Below are positions 17,891 to 26,775 of a stretch of DNA of 64,000 nt, one piece after another. Origin of the DNA: Sunxiuqinia sp965230765 (GTDB lineage Bacteria > Bacteroidota > Bacteroidia > Bacteroidales > Prolixibacteraceae); the NCBI GenBank assembly GCA_965230765.1, contig CBDDLR010000002.1, positions 620,001 through 684,000 on the forward strand, written 5' to 3'. The number at the start of each line of letters is the position of its first letter. Position 1 is the stretch's first letter. A program made the translations under genes and the position numbers. Under the pieces are notes generated by a model, which searched no databases, was not told where the DNA came from, and saw only the letters and a list, made by a program, of their open reading frames with translations.

Positions 17891-19567
17891 ATGGGTCAAT
17901 TAGACATTGGGATTATTATCCTTTTTAGCCTTATGATATTTGTATCTGGAATGTCATTCGGGCGTTCTGGAAAAAACATGAAATCTTTTTTTGCAGCTGG
18001 TGGTTCTGTTCCTTGGTGGATTAATGGACTTTCTTTATTTATGAGTTTCTTCTCGGCCGGGACTTTTGTCGTTTGGGGATCAATTGCTTATACGCACGGT
18101 TGGGTTTCTGTAACTATCCAATGGACCATGGCAATTGCCGGGTTGTTAATAGGTTTATTTATTGCACCTCGCTGGCATCGGACAAAATCATTAACAGCAG
18201 CTGAGTTTATTACAAACCGACTTGGTTACAATACTCAGAAAATCTATACCTACTTGTTTTTATTCATTTCTATTTTTACTACCGGAGGATTTCTTTACCC
18301 GGTAGCTAAGATTGTAGAAGTAAGTACAGGTATCCCAATTACGGCAAGTATTTTATTCATTGGGATTTTGATTATAATTTACACAACCGTTGGAGGTCTT
18401 TGGGCAGTAATTGTGACAGATGTCCTTCAATTTATTGTGTTAACAGCCGCGGTAATTATCATCGTTCCATTATCATTGAAATATGTAGGAGGGATCGATA
18501 GTTTCATTTTAAAATCTCCCGAAGGATTCTTCAATTTTGTTAATGATGAATATTCCTGGAGTTTTATACTTGCTTTTGGACTTTATAATCTCTTTTTTAT
18601 TGCAGGGAACTGGGCTTACGTGCAACGGTACACAAGTGTAAGTACACCTAAAGATGCCAAAAAGGTTGGAAATATCTTTGGTCTTTTATATGTAGTGAGC
18701 CCATTGGTTTGGATGTTACCTCCGATGTTGTTTCGGGTCGTTAATCCGGAACTGCAAGGATTAGCTGATGAAGGAGCTTACCTGTTAATGTGTAAGTTGG
18801 TATTACCAGCTGGAATGTTAGGATTAATATTAGGGGGGATGGTATTCGCGACATCCAGCTCTGTGAATACGACTTTGAATATTTCAGCAGGGGTAATCAC
18901 AAACGACCTGTACAGGCACTTCTTCCCAGAATCGAGCCCAAAAAAACTTGTGCGAGTTGGTCGGATATCTACTATTTTATTAGGAATCCTTACTATCATT
19001 GTTGCATTGTTGGTGCCGCTAATGGGTGGTATTGTTGAGGTAGTGCTTAGTGTGGCAGCACTTACTGGAGGTGCGATGTACTTACCTCCATTGTGGGCAA
19101 TCTTTTCTAAAAAACAAACAGGGAAAAGTGTACTTACAATAACAATTGTTTCGCTTTTAATAAACGCATATTTCAAATTCTTATCTCCTGTTTTATTTGA
19201 TTTTACATTATCACGCGCAATGGAAATGGGTGTGGGGGTATTTGTGCCGATATGTTTGCTCGTTATTTATGAATTATACACCAGGACTTACCAAAAGGAT
19301 AACCCTGATTATCAAAATTACCTGAAAGTCCTGGAGGAGAAGAAAAGTCTCCAGGAAGAATCAGTTGATGAAGATGGGAACAATGCCCATGGAATTAAGG
19401 TGATTGGGTTTGGAATTATATCTACAGGGGTGATCATAACCATTCTTGGGTTGATTGCGAATTCCGGTAAATTTTTAGTTTCTGGTGTTGGCATCTTTGT
19501 GTTAATTGTCGGATTGATTATCTGGAGATCATCTCGAAGATCTCCATCCAAAAATAAAACGACCTAA
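17891..19567 (+). CDS. Sodium:solute symporter (SSS) family transporter
   Basis: 558 residues with about 13-14 hydrophobic segments from residue 5 onwards. SSS-type features include an early FFAAGGSVPWWINGLSLFMS segment (the GR/GGxxxPWW region after helix 1), SFFSAGTFVVWGSIAYTHG (sodium-site helix), and GGLWAVIVTDVLQFIV. The C-terminus has a charged loop (about 460-500) and two further helices. It imports a small solute, probably a sugar or a modified sugar released by the second PUL, with sodium. It is the first gene of an operon that continues with an FAD oxidoreductase (1 base after its stop), SusC and SusD, and it lies under LacI-type operators. The substrate is not evident from sequence. 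Confidence 0.9.
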   Translation: MGQLDIGIIILFSLMIFVSGMSFGRSGKNMKSFFAAGGSVPWWINGLSLFMSFFSAGTFVVWGSIAYTHGWVSVTIQWTMAIAGLLIGLFIAPRWHRTKSLTAAEFITNRLGYNTQKIYTYLFLFISIFTTGGFLYPVAKIVEVSTGIPITASILFIGILIIIYTTVGGLWAVIVTDVLQFIVLTAAVIIIVPLSLKYVGGIDSFILKSPEGFFNFVNDEYSWSFILAFGLYNLFFIAGNWAYVQRYTSVSTPKDAKKVGNIFGLLYVVSPLVWMLPPMLFRVVNPELQGLADEGAYLLMCKLVLPAGMLGLILGGMVFATSSSVNTTLNISAGVITNDLYRHFFPESSPKKLVRVGRISTILLGILTIIVALLVPLMGGIVEVVLSVAALTGGAMYLPPLWAIFSKKQTGKSVLTITIVSLLINAYFKFLSPVLFDFTLSRAMEMGVGVFVPICLLVIYELYTRTYQKDNPDYQNYLKVLEEKKSLQEESVDEDGNNAHGIKVIGFGIISTGVIITILGLIANSGKFLVSGVGIFVLIVGLIIWRSSRRSPSKNKTT

Positions 19568-19568
19568 T

Positions 19569-21848
19569 ATGTTGATTGAAAATTTTTCAGAAAATAGAAG
19601 AAGTTGCAAAACTGAAAATTTAACCGCTGGCTTAGTGGTTGTCGGTGGGGGATTGTCCGGTGTATGTGCAGCTATTACAGCAGCTAGAAAAGGGACAAAA
19701 ACAATATTGGTTCAGGATCGCCCTGTTTTGGGAGGTAATGCATCGTCGGAAGTTCGCTTGTGGATTTTGGGTGCTACATCACACATGGGTAATAACAATC
19801 GCTGGGCAAGAGAAGGTGGTGTTGTCGATGAAATATTGATAGAGAACCTACATCGGAATAAAGAAGGTAACGCAATTATTTTTGATACTGTTCTTCTGGA
19901 AAAAGTAAGGGAAGAAGAAAATATTACCTTGCTTTTGAATACGAGTGTTTACGACCTGAAGAAAGAAAATGAGAAAAAGATTTCTTCGGTTATTGCATTT
20001 AACAGTCAGAACTCAATTCGTTATGAGCTTAAGGCTCCTCTTTTTTGCGATGCTTCAGGTGATGGGATTGTTGCGTTTCAAGCTGGTGCTTCATTCAGAA
20101 TGGGTGCTGAAAGTAAAGAGGAGTTTGGTGAACTGTTTGCACCGGACGAGGCTTATGGCGAGTTGCTTGGACATTCCATGTATTTCTATAGTAAACGAGC
20201 CGATGCTCCGGTAAAATATATTCCACCAAAATTTGCCCTTAAGGATATCACTGAGATTCCCAGGTATAAAATTATTAGTAAAGAAGACAAAGGATGTCGA
20301 TTCTGGTGGTTCGAATTTGGTGGACGTACTGATACTGTCCATAACACTGAGGAGATAAAGTGGGAACTTTGGAAAGTAATTTATGGCGTTTGGGATTACA
20401 TTAAAAATTCAGGTTCTTTTGAAGATGTTGATGACCTGACCCTTGAGTGGGTTGCCACTGTTCCTGGTAAACGTGAAAGTAGACGGTTTGAAGGACTTTA
20501 TATGTTGAAGCAACAAGACCTGATTGAGCAAAAGCCATTCGAAGACGCAGTTGCTCATGGTGGTTGGGCTGTTGACTTACACCCAGCTGATGGTATTTAT
20601 AGTAAATTGCCAGGATGTACCCAGTGGCATACAAAGGGTATTTACGATATTCCATACAGGTGTTTTGTAAGTCGTGATATTGACAACCTGTTTTTGGCTG
20701 GGCGTATTATTAGTGCAACGCATGTTGCATTTGGTTCTACACGTGTAATGGCAACTGCAGGTTTAGGTGGCCAGGCTGTGGGTATGGCTGCTGCTATTTG
20801 TGGTGAAGAAAATCTGAATCCCGCCCAAATTCTCGAGAATGGCACGCTGGAAAAACTTCAGAATGAGCTAAACCTGATTGGACAGGGTATTCCCGGAATT
20901 CCAATTAAAAAAGAGTCAAACCTTATTTGTGAGGGAAGTATTAAAGCTTCTACTAGTCTGAAATTATCAGAGATACCTTTCAACGGGGAATGGACAAACC
21001 TGACAATCGCAGCAGCGCAAATGCTTCCGTTAAAAGCAGCTCAGAAATACAAGATTAAGATTTTAGCAAAAGCAGAGGAGAGCACTACTTTAGATATTGA
21101 GTTGAGAAAGTCTTCAAAAACGAAAAATTATACCCCGGATGTAACAATTGATTCAGTTGCCGTTAATTTGGCTGCTGGAGAGCAGTGGGTTGAGTTTGTA
21201 TTTGAAGGCACAACTGATGAAGACCAGTATGCTTTTGTAACTTTCCTTTCGAATGACAAAGTAAGCCTGATGAACAGTAGGAATCGTTATACCGGAATAT
21301 TGTCGGTATTTAATGGCGAAAATAAAGCTGTTTCTAATAACGGGAAACAAACACCTCCTGATAATATAGGTGTAGAATCGTTTGAATTCTGGATTCCATT
21401 CCGTCGTCCGGCAGGTCAAAATATTGCTATGCACATTAGCCCGGCTTTAGAAGTTTTTGAAACTGAGAACCTGTGTAACGGCATTGTACGACCAGGAACA
21501 ACAACAAATGCCTGGGCTGCTGAACTTGAAGATGAAAAGCCAAAATTAACGATTGAATGGGAGGAAGAAAAAGATCTTTCTGAAATCAAATTATTCTTTG
21601 ATCCCGACTACGATCATCCCCTTGAATCAACATTAATGGGTCACCCTGAAGATGTAATTCCTTTCTGCATCAGGAACTACACAATCAAAAACCTGGATGG
21701 TATTGTTTTGTGCGAAAAGCAAGACAATTATCAAACAATCAATCAATTCAAGTTTGAAAATGGTCTAAAATCCAAAGGGCTTGTAATTGAGGTGGAACAT
21801 CCATCTGAAAACGTGCCCGCATCAATATTTGAGATACTATGTATTTAA
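19569..21848 (+). CDS. Cytoplasmic FAD-dependent oxidoreductase with C-terminal beta domains
   Basis: 759 residues, no signal peptide. The dinucleotide-binding motif is at about residues 22-40 (GLVVVGGGLSGVCAAITAAR), followed by QDRPVLGGNASSEVRLW, the pattern of the FAD_oxidored family (Pfam PF12831 type). A late FAD contact region reads DNLFLAGRIISATHVAFGST, then ATAGLGGQAVGMAA (about 375-410). From about residue 450 to the end there are two beta-rich regions that look like carbohydrate-binding sandwiches. Members are common in PULs but, as far as I know, their reaction is not established; oxidising a sugar or a sugar-linked group imported by the adjacent symporter is a guess. The ATG is 1 base after the symporter stop, so translation may be coupled. 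Confidence 0.8.
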   Translation: MLIENFSENRRSCKTENLTAGLVVVGGGLSGVCAAITAARKGTKTILVQDRPVLGGNASSEVRLWILGATSHMGNNNRWAREGGVVDEILIENLHRNKEGNAIIFDTVLLEKVREEENITLLLNTSVYDLKKENEKKISSVIAFNSQNSIRYELKAPLFCDASGDGIVAFQAGASFRMGAESKEEFGELFAPDEAYGELLGHSMYFYSKRADAPVKYIPPKFALKDITEIPRYKIISKEDKGCRFWWFEFGGRTDTVHNTEEIKWELWKVIYGVWDYIKNSGSFEDVDDLTLEWVATVPGKRESRRFEGLYMLKQQDLIEQKPFEDAVAHGGWAVDLHPADGIYSKLPGCTQWHTKGIYDIPYRCFVSRDIDNLFLAGRIISATHVAFGSTRVMATAGLGGQAVGMAAAICGEENLNPAQILENGTLEKLQNELNLIGQGIPGIPIKKESNLICEGSIKASTSLKLSEIPFNGEWTNLTIAAAQMLPLKAAQKYKIKILAKAEESTTLDIELRKSSKTKNYTPDVTIDSVAVNLAAGEQWVEFVFEGTTDEDQYAFVTFLSNDKVSLMNSRNRYTGILSVFNGENKAVSNNGKQTPPDNIGVESFEFWIPFRRPAGQNIAMHISPALEVFETENLCNGIVRPGTTTNAWAAELEDEKPKLTIEWEEEKDLSEIKLFFDPDYDHPLESTLMGHPEDVIPFCIRNYTIKNLDGIVLCEKQDNYQTINQFKFENGLKSKGLVIEVEHPSENVPASIFEILCI

Positions 21849-21878
21849 TTTTTCACTTATCAAACTAAAACTATTCTT

Positions 21879-24800
21879 ATGAAAAAGTTTTTTGGGATTA
21901 TTACACTTTTAATGTTCTGTTTAGCAAGTTTTGCTCAGCAGAGAACAGTGAGTGGGGTAGTTACCGATGAAGGTAATGAGCCGCTTCCTGGAGTAAACGT
22001 AATTGTCAAAGGCACTACAACCGGGACAATTACTGATCTGGATGGTAATTATTCGATTACCTTAAGCGAAGGACAAGATGTTCTTCAATTTTCGTTCATT
22101 GGATTTGCTGCTCAGGAAATTGAGGTGGGAACTGCATCAACCATCAATATAACCTTAGCTGCCGATGTTATTGGACTAGAAGAAGTTGTTGCTGTAGGTT
22201 ATGGTGTACAAAAGAAAGTTAACCTTACCGGATCCGTTGCAACAGTGGACGGTGGTGAAATGGCTAGACAGCCTGTTACTTTGGCATCTGAAGCACTTCA
22301 GGGTATTGCCCCAGGTGTATCTGTATCAAAAAGTTCTGGTGCTCCAGGTTCGGGAGCAACCATTCGTATTCGAGGTGTGACTACTTACGCTAATGACAAC
22401 GATCAGTCATACAGGAACAATCCATTGGTTTTAATTGATGGTATTGAAGGAAGCTTAAATTCAGTTAACCCAAATGATATCGAGAACATGTCGGTATTAA
22501 AGGATGCAGCTTCTGCAGCAATCTATGGTTCGCGTGGTGCAAACGGGGTTATCCTTATAACCACTAAACGAGCTAAAAAGTCAGAGTTTAAGATCAATTA
22601 CACAGGATGGGTAGGTATCGAAGAATTTACTACACTTCCTGAATTTGTGGGGGCAATTGATTACATGAATGCTGTGAATACTGCAAATACAAATGATGGT
22701 AACACTCCAGACTATGCGGAAGATTTTATTCAGGAATGGCAAGCTAACATGGCTGCTGACCCGGATAACTATCCCAATACAAACTGGCAAGATGTTGTTT
22801 TCAACGGTTCAGCTATTAAACACAGTCATGCTGTAAGTATCAGTGGGGGTACCGAAAAATTAAGGTCGCGTGCATCTTTTTCTTTCCTGGATCAGGATGG
22901 AATGGTTGATAACAATAACTATAAAAGTTATACCGTACGAACAAATAATGATTTCGACTTGAAAAGCTGGATTAGCATTGGCCTGGACCTGAACGGGCGT
23001 TATTCTACTCGTAATACACCAAGTGCTGGCTTAAGTGATATTTTTAACCAAGCCAACCGTATTCCTTCAATTTATGCGGCAAAATTTACCAATGGTAAAT
23101 ATGGGCCAGGTTGGAACTCATTGCAAAATCCTTTAGCTTATGTTGAAGCTAGCGGAAATAATAACAATAAATGGTATCGCTTTAATGGTAAAGTGTCTGC
23201 GACAATTAAACCGCTTAAAGGTCTTTCTGGTACTGTAATTTATTCTCCAACATATACTAGCACTGATCAGAAGAAATTCAACAGACAATATGAGCTGAAT
23301 GAAACTCCAGACGATCCAACACCTCAAATTGTTCCATCTCAAAATAGCTTTGAGCATAAACATGAAATGACCTGGAGGAATTCGTTTAATGCAATTCTAA
23401 CCTATGAAAAAACATTAGGAGATCATGATTTCTCAGCTATGTTGGGTTATGAGGCTTTAGATTACCATAAAGAAAATGTGAATGGGAAGCGCTTGGATTA
23501 TATTTTTCCTGAATATCAGGTGCTAAATGCAGGAGCAGAGGAAGGGCAGACAAATTCAGGAACGGCAACAGAATGGGCGCTAGTTTCTCAATTTGCACGT
23601 ATTAATTATAACTATCAAGGGAAATACTTATTTGAGGCAAATGCACGTCGAGATGGTTCATCTAAATTTCAAAACGACCGTTGGCAGATATTCCCATCAT
23701 TCTCTGCAGGTTGGCGTGTGTCTGAAGAAAGCTTTGTAGAAGATTTAGATTGGTTAGATAATTTGAAGGTACGGGCTTCGTGGGGACAATTAGGAAACCA
23801 GAATGTGCCCGGAGGAAACTACCCGTTTATGACCCAGGTAGAGCAAAATGATCAATTTTATATATTTGGTCAGTCTCCAATTGTTGCACCAGGTGGAGCA
23901 GTAACTGCACTTCCTGCCCCGTTATTAACATGGGAGTACACAGAAACAACCAACTTTGCGATAGATATGTCTGTCTTAAAAGGGCTATTTTCGCTTACTG
24001 CAGAATATTATATCCGAAAAACGGATGATATTATAGACCGGGTAAACGTTGCGGAGATTGTTGGTTTGAATGGTCCTGCATCAAACCTTTATTCGATGGA
24101 AAATAAAGGGATTGATTTAAGCCTTGGAAGCCAAAAAAAGTTTGGTGACTTTGGATACAGCGTAACTGTCAATTTTGATGATTTCACGAATGAAGTGACT
24201 GATATCGGCGACAACCCTCAATTATTCCACAACGATAATTCAAACATTATTACAAGAATAGGTGAGCCAGTTTGGTCGTACTATTTATATGATACTGATG
24301 GATTATTGCAGGAAGGTGAAACTGCAGAGGTTTCTTACAGGGATCATAACGGTGTAGCGGGTGATATCAAATATATTGATCAGTTGACCGTTGATACAGA
24401 TGGTGATGGGATTCCTGATGCTGGAGACGGTATACTAAACGCAGATGATAAAGTACTAAAAGGAAATGGTCAATCACATTATAATTACAGTGTTGATCTT
24501 AACCTTTCATATAAGATGTTTGATCTATCATTGTTTTTTCAGGGTGTAGGTAAAAAAGACATACTATTTACAGGAAGACAGGCTTTTGTGTTTGATAACA
24601 GTAGTGGTAACGTACAAACATGGCAATTGGATTATTGGACTCCAGACAATCCTGGTGCTTCTTATCCAAACTTTCACTTCGACAACAGGCACAATTATGC
24701 ATCATCTGCTTATTGGTTAAGAAGTGGTGCATATTTACGACTTAAAAACGTTCAGTTTGGGGTAAATGTTCCTAAAAAATACTTGGAACGTTTTGATATT

Positions 24801-24941
24801 CAGAAGTTGAGGTTCTTCTTTTCAGGTCAGAACTTGCTAACTTTTGATGATATGCCTGAAGGATGGGACCCTGAAACAAGAGGATCTGGTAATTATCCGA
24901 TTGTCAAGACTTTATCGTTCGGTTTAGATGTTACATTTTAA
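21879..24941 (+). CDS. SusC/RagA family TonB-dependent outer-membrane receptor, no STN domain
   Basis: 1020 residues. Signal peptide MKKFFGIITLLMFCLASFAQ, then directly a carboxypeptidase-regulatory-like domain (about 23-105: SGVVTDEGNEPLPGVNVIVK). A plug follows (about 110-230) with the SusC signature EEVVAVGYGVQKKVNLTGSV, then the barrel, with GSRGANGVILITTK at the plug end and a final strand TLSFGLDVTF. It lacks the STN domain present in the first PUL receptor, so it should not signal through a FecR. That agrees with control by the LacI regulator upstream. SusD follows 18 bases later. It imports an oligosaccharide of the second PUL; the identity of the sugar is not shown by the receptor. 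Confidence 0.95.
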   Translation: MKKFFGIITLLMFCLASFAQQRTVSGVVTDEGNEPLPGVNVIVKGTTTGTITDLDGNYSITLSEGQDVLQFSFIGFAAQEIEVGTASTINITLAADVIGLEEVVAVGYGVQKKVNLTGSVATVDGGEMARQPVTLASEALQGIAPGVSVSKSSGAPGSGATIRIRGVTTYANDNDQSYRNNPLVLIDGIEGSLNSVNPNDIENMSVLKDAASAAIYGSRGANGVILITTKRAKKSEFKINYTGWVGIEEFTTLPEFVGAIDYMNAVNTANTNDGNTPDYAEDFIQEWQANMAADPDNYPNTNWQDVVFNGSAIKHSHAVSISGGTEKLRSRASFSFLDQDGMVDNNNYKSYTVRTNNDFDLKSWISIGLDLNGRYSTRNTPSAGLSDIFNQANRIPSIYAAKFTNGKYGPGWNSLQNPLAYVEASGNNNNKWYRFNGKVSATIKPLKGLSGTVIYSPTYTSTDQKKFNRQYELNETPDDPTPQIVPSQNSFEHKHEMTWRNSFNAILTYEKTLGDHDFSAMLGYEALDYHKENVNGKRLDYIFPEYQVLNAGAEEGQTNSGTATEWALVSQFARINYNYQGKYLFEANARRDGSSKFQNDRWQIFPSFSAGWRVSEESFVEDLDWLDNLKVRASWGQLGNQNVPGGNYPFMTQVEQNDQFYIFGQSPIVAPGGAVTALPAPLLTWEYTETTNFAIDMSVLKGLFSLTAEYYIRKTDDIIDRVNVAEIVGLNGPASNLYSMENKGIDLSLGSQKKFGDFGYSVTVNFDDFTNEVTDIGDNPQLFHNDNSNIITRIGEPVWSYYLYDTDGLLQEGETAEVSYRDHNGVAGDIKYIDQLTVDTDGDGIPDAGDGILNADDKVLKGNGQSHYNYSVDLNLSYKMFDLSLFFQGVGKKDILFTGRQAFVFDNSSGNVQTWQLDYWTPDNPGASYPNFHFDNRHNYASSAYWLRSGAYLRLKNVQFGVNVPKKYLERFDIQKLRFFFSGQNLLTFDDMPEGWDPETRGSGNYPIVKTLSFGLDVTF

Positions 24942-24959
24942 TTTTAAAACTGTATAACA

Positions 24960-26687
24960 ATGAAATCAATAAATTATATAGCTGTAATCTTACTAATTGT
25001 GCTTGCTTCATGCAGCGAAGATTACTTAGAAAAATTTCCGCTGGATGCACCTTCTGATCAAACGTTTTTGCAAACAGCTGAAGAAATGGAAGTAGGTGTA
25101 AATGCCGCCTACAGGGGCCTATTCTGGAAATGGAGTCAGGGAAATCCAACTTGGCCTGCTTATGACTATGGAACTGATATCGGCATGAGACGACCAGCGG
25201 GTTCTTATATTTTCCCTTGGACAAATGGGACACACGATGCTTCTACAGGCTTTTTTAAGTCAAACTGGACAAGGTTTTATAGAAATATTGAACGAGCTAA
25301 TTACATCATTGAAAAATTACCATTAGGTAAAGAAAATGTTGATGAAGATTTTTACAACAGCATTATGTCTCAGGCACTGTGGTTAAGGGCATTTAATTAT
25401 ATGTACTTAACTGAGCTGTTTGGTGATGTGCCATGGGTTGAAACAGTATTATGGGACTATACAGAAGCAAATACCCTGACTAGAACTTCAAAAGCAACCA
25501 TAGTTGATGAGTTGTTAACTGATTTGGATTTTTGTATCCTGAATTTACCAGACTCATGGGGTGGTGAAGACTACGGTCGAATTAACAAAGCTGCAGCAGC
25601 AGGCTTAAAAGCTCGTATTGCATTGTATAATGAAAAGTGGCAGGTTGCTGCTGATGCTGCACAGGTAGCTATGGGAATGGGGATTACTTTAAGCAATGAC
25701 TATGAAGGATTATTTCTGTATCGTGGATACCAACATCCTGAAAATTTGGTTGTTATTCAATATCTGGAAGAATTCATGACCCATGCTTTCCCTCGTGGTG
25801 CTGGTGGAAGAAACAACGGAGGATGGTCTGTTTTCCAGCCTACCCGTTCGTTGGCAGATTCTTATCCTTGTACTGATGGTTTATCAATTGCTGAATCGCC
25901 AATTTTTGATCCGGCAAATCCATATGAAAACAGGGATGGAAGGATGAAAGCAACATTGCTTACTCCTGGAACGTGGTTCAGCGGTACCTTATTTGATATT
26001 TACGATGAAAATGGTGATGGGCAGGATAAAACCTTGCAAATTAATGCTAATGGAGATACTGTTTCCATTAAGAATCAAGATTTCCATAAGCCAGGTGTAA
26101 TTAAAACAGCAACAGGATTTCTCCAGAAAAAGAATGTGGATGAACAAGACAAGTTGGACAACCTTGTCTCTAAATCAAGGAATGCAACGATCCTTATGCG
26201 ATACGCAGAAGTATTGCTAACTTATGCTGAAGCTAAATACGAACTTGGTAGTTTTGATCAGACAGTTGCCGACCAGACGATTAACTTGCTTCGAGCAAGG
26301 GCAGGGGTAGACCCAATGGTTGTTGCAGATCACTCCAATGATGAACTTCGTCAACTGATTTATAACGAGCGTAAAATTGAATTGGCTCTCGAAGGCTTAC
26401 GTTATTTTGATATTAAGCGTTGGAAAATTGCTGAACATGTTATGAATAACACATACATTATTGGTCGTTACAAACAAGATGTGGTTGAAGATATCTATCA
26501 AAATGGATTTGTAATGCCACGTCCAACTTTTGATCAATGGGGAATTTCAGTATATCCAAATGAGCAGGATTTATTTGTAAAAATACCTCTTGAGTTTCAA
26601 TTTGACGCAAACAGGGATTATTTGTGGCCAATTCCACAAACAGAAATTGATGTAGCACCTACATTAGGACAAAACCCAAATTATTAA
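24960..26687 (+). CDS. RagB/SusD family nutrient-binding lipoprotein
   Basis: 575 residues. The lipoprotein signal ends at Cys18 (VILLIVLASC) and is followed by SEDYLEKFPLDAPSDQTFLQ, the classic N-terminal SusD motif. TPR-like helices with ARIALYNEKWQVAADAAQVA near 215 and the typical C-terminal helix pair LRQLIYNERKIELALEGLRY, then FDIKRW, then a closing YLWPIPQTEIDVAPTLGQNP, place it in the canonical RagB/SusD family, unlike the SusD-like_2 type of the first PUL. It is the surface lid for the adjacent SusC. A strong terminator 24 bases after the stop ends this part of the transcript. Confidence 0.96.
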   Translation: MKSINYIAVILLIVLASCSEDYLEKFPLDAPSDQTFLQTAEEMEVGVNAAYRGLFWKWSQGNPTWPAYDYGTDIGMRRPAGSYIFPWTNGTHDASTGFFKSNWTRFYRNIERANYIIEKLPLGKENVDEDFYNSIMSQALWLRAFNYMYLTELFGDVPWVETVLWDYTEANTLTRTSKATIVDELLTDLDFCILNLPDSWGGEDYGRINKAAAAGLKARIALYNEKWQVAADAAQVAMGMGITLSNDYEGLFLYRGYQHPENLVVIQYLEEFMTHAFPRGAGGRNNGGWSVFQPTRSLADSYPCTDGLSIAESPIFDPANPYENRDGRMKATLLTPGTWFSGTLFDIYDENGDGQDKTLQINANGDTVSIKNQDFHKPGVIKTATGFLQKKNVDEQDKLDNLVSKSRNATILMRYAEVLLTYAEAKYELGSFDQTVADQTINLLRARAGVDPMVVADHSNDELRQLIYNERKIELALEGLRYFDIKRWKIAEHVMNNTYIIGRYKQDVVEDIYQNGFVMPRPTFDQWGISVYPNEQDLFVKIPLEFQFDANRDYLWPIPQTEIDVAPTLGQNPNY

Positions 26688-26710
26688 TATTTGGAAATAG
26701 TTTAGTTAGA

Positions 26711-26738
26711 AAAACCTGCCCAAAATGGGCAGGTTTTT
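26711..26738 (+). terminator. Intrinsic terminator after susD
   Basis: Perfect 11-bp stem AAAACCTGCCC / GGGCAGGTTTT around loop AAAAT, followed by more T residues. It separates symporter-FAD-susC-susD from the enzyme genes, whose expression would need read-through or a separate promoter. Confidence 0.85.
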
Positions 26739-26775
26739 AAATCTTTTTTTTAATATAATGGTAAAGTATTTGAAG

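Noticed and set aside
26725..26775. Start of the GH9-like gene at 26725
   Set aside because: The ATG lies within the terminator stem of the previous transcript, and the extra residues push the lipoprotein signal inwards.
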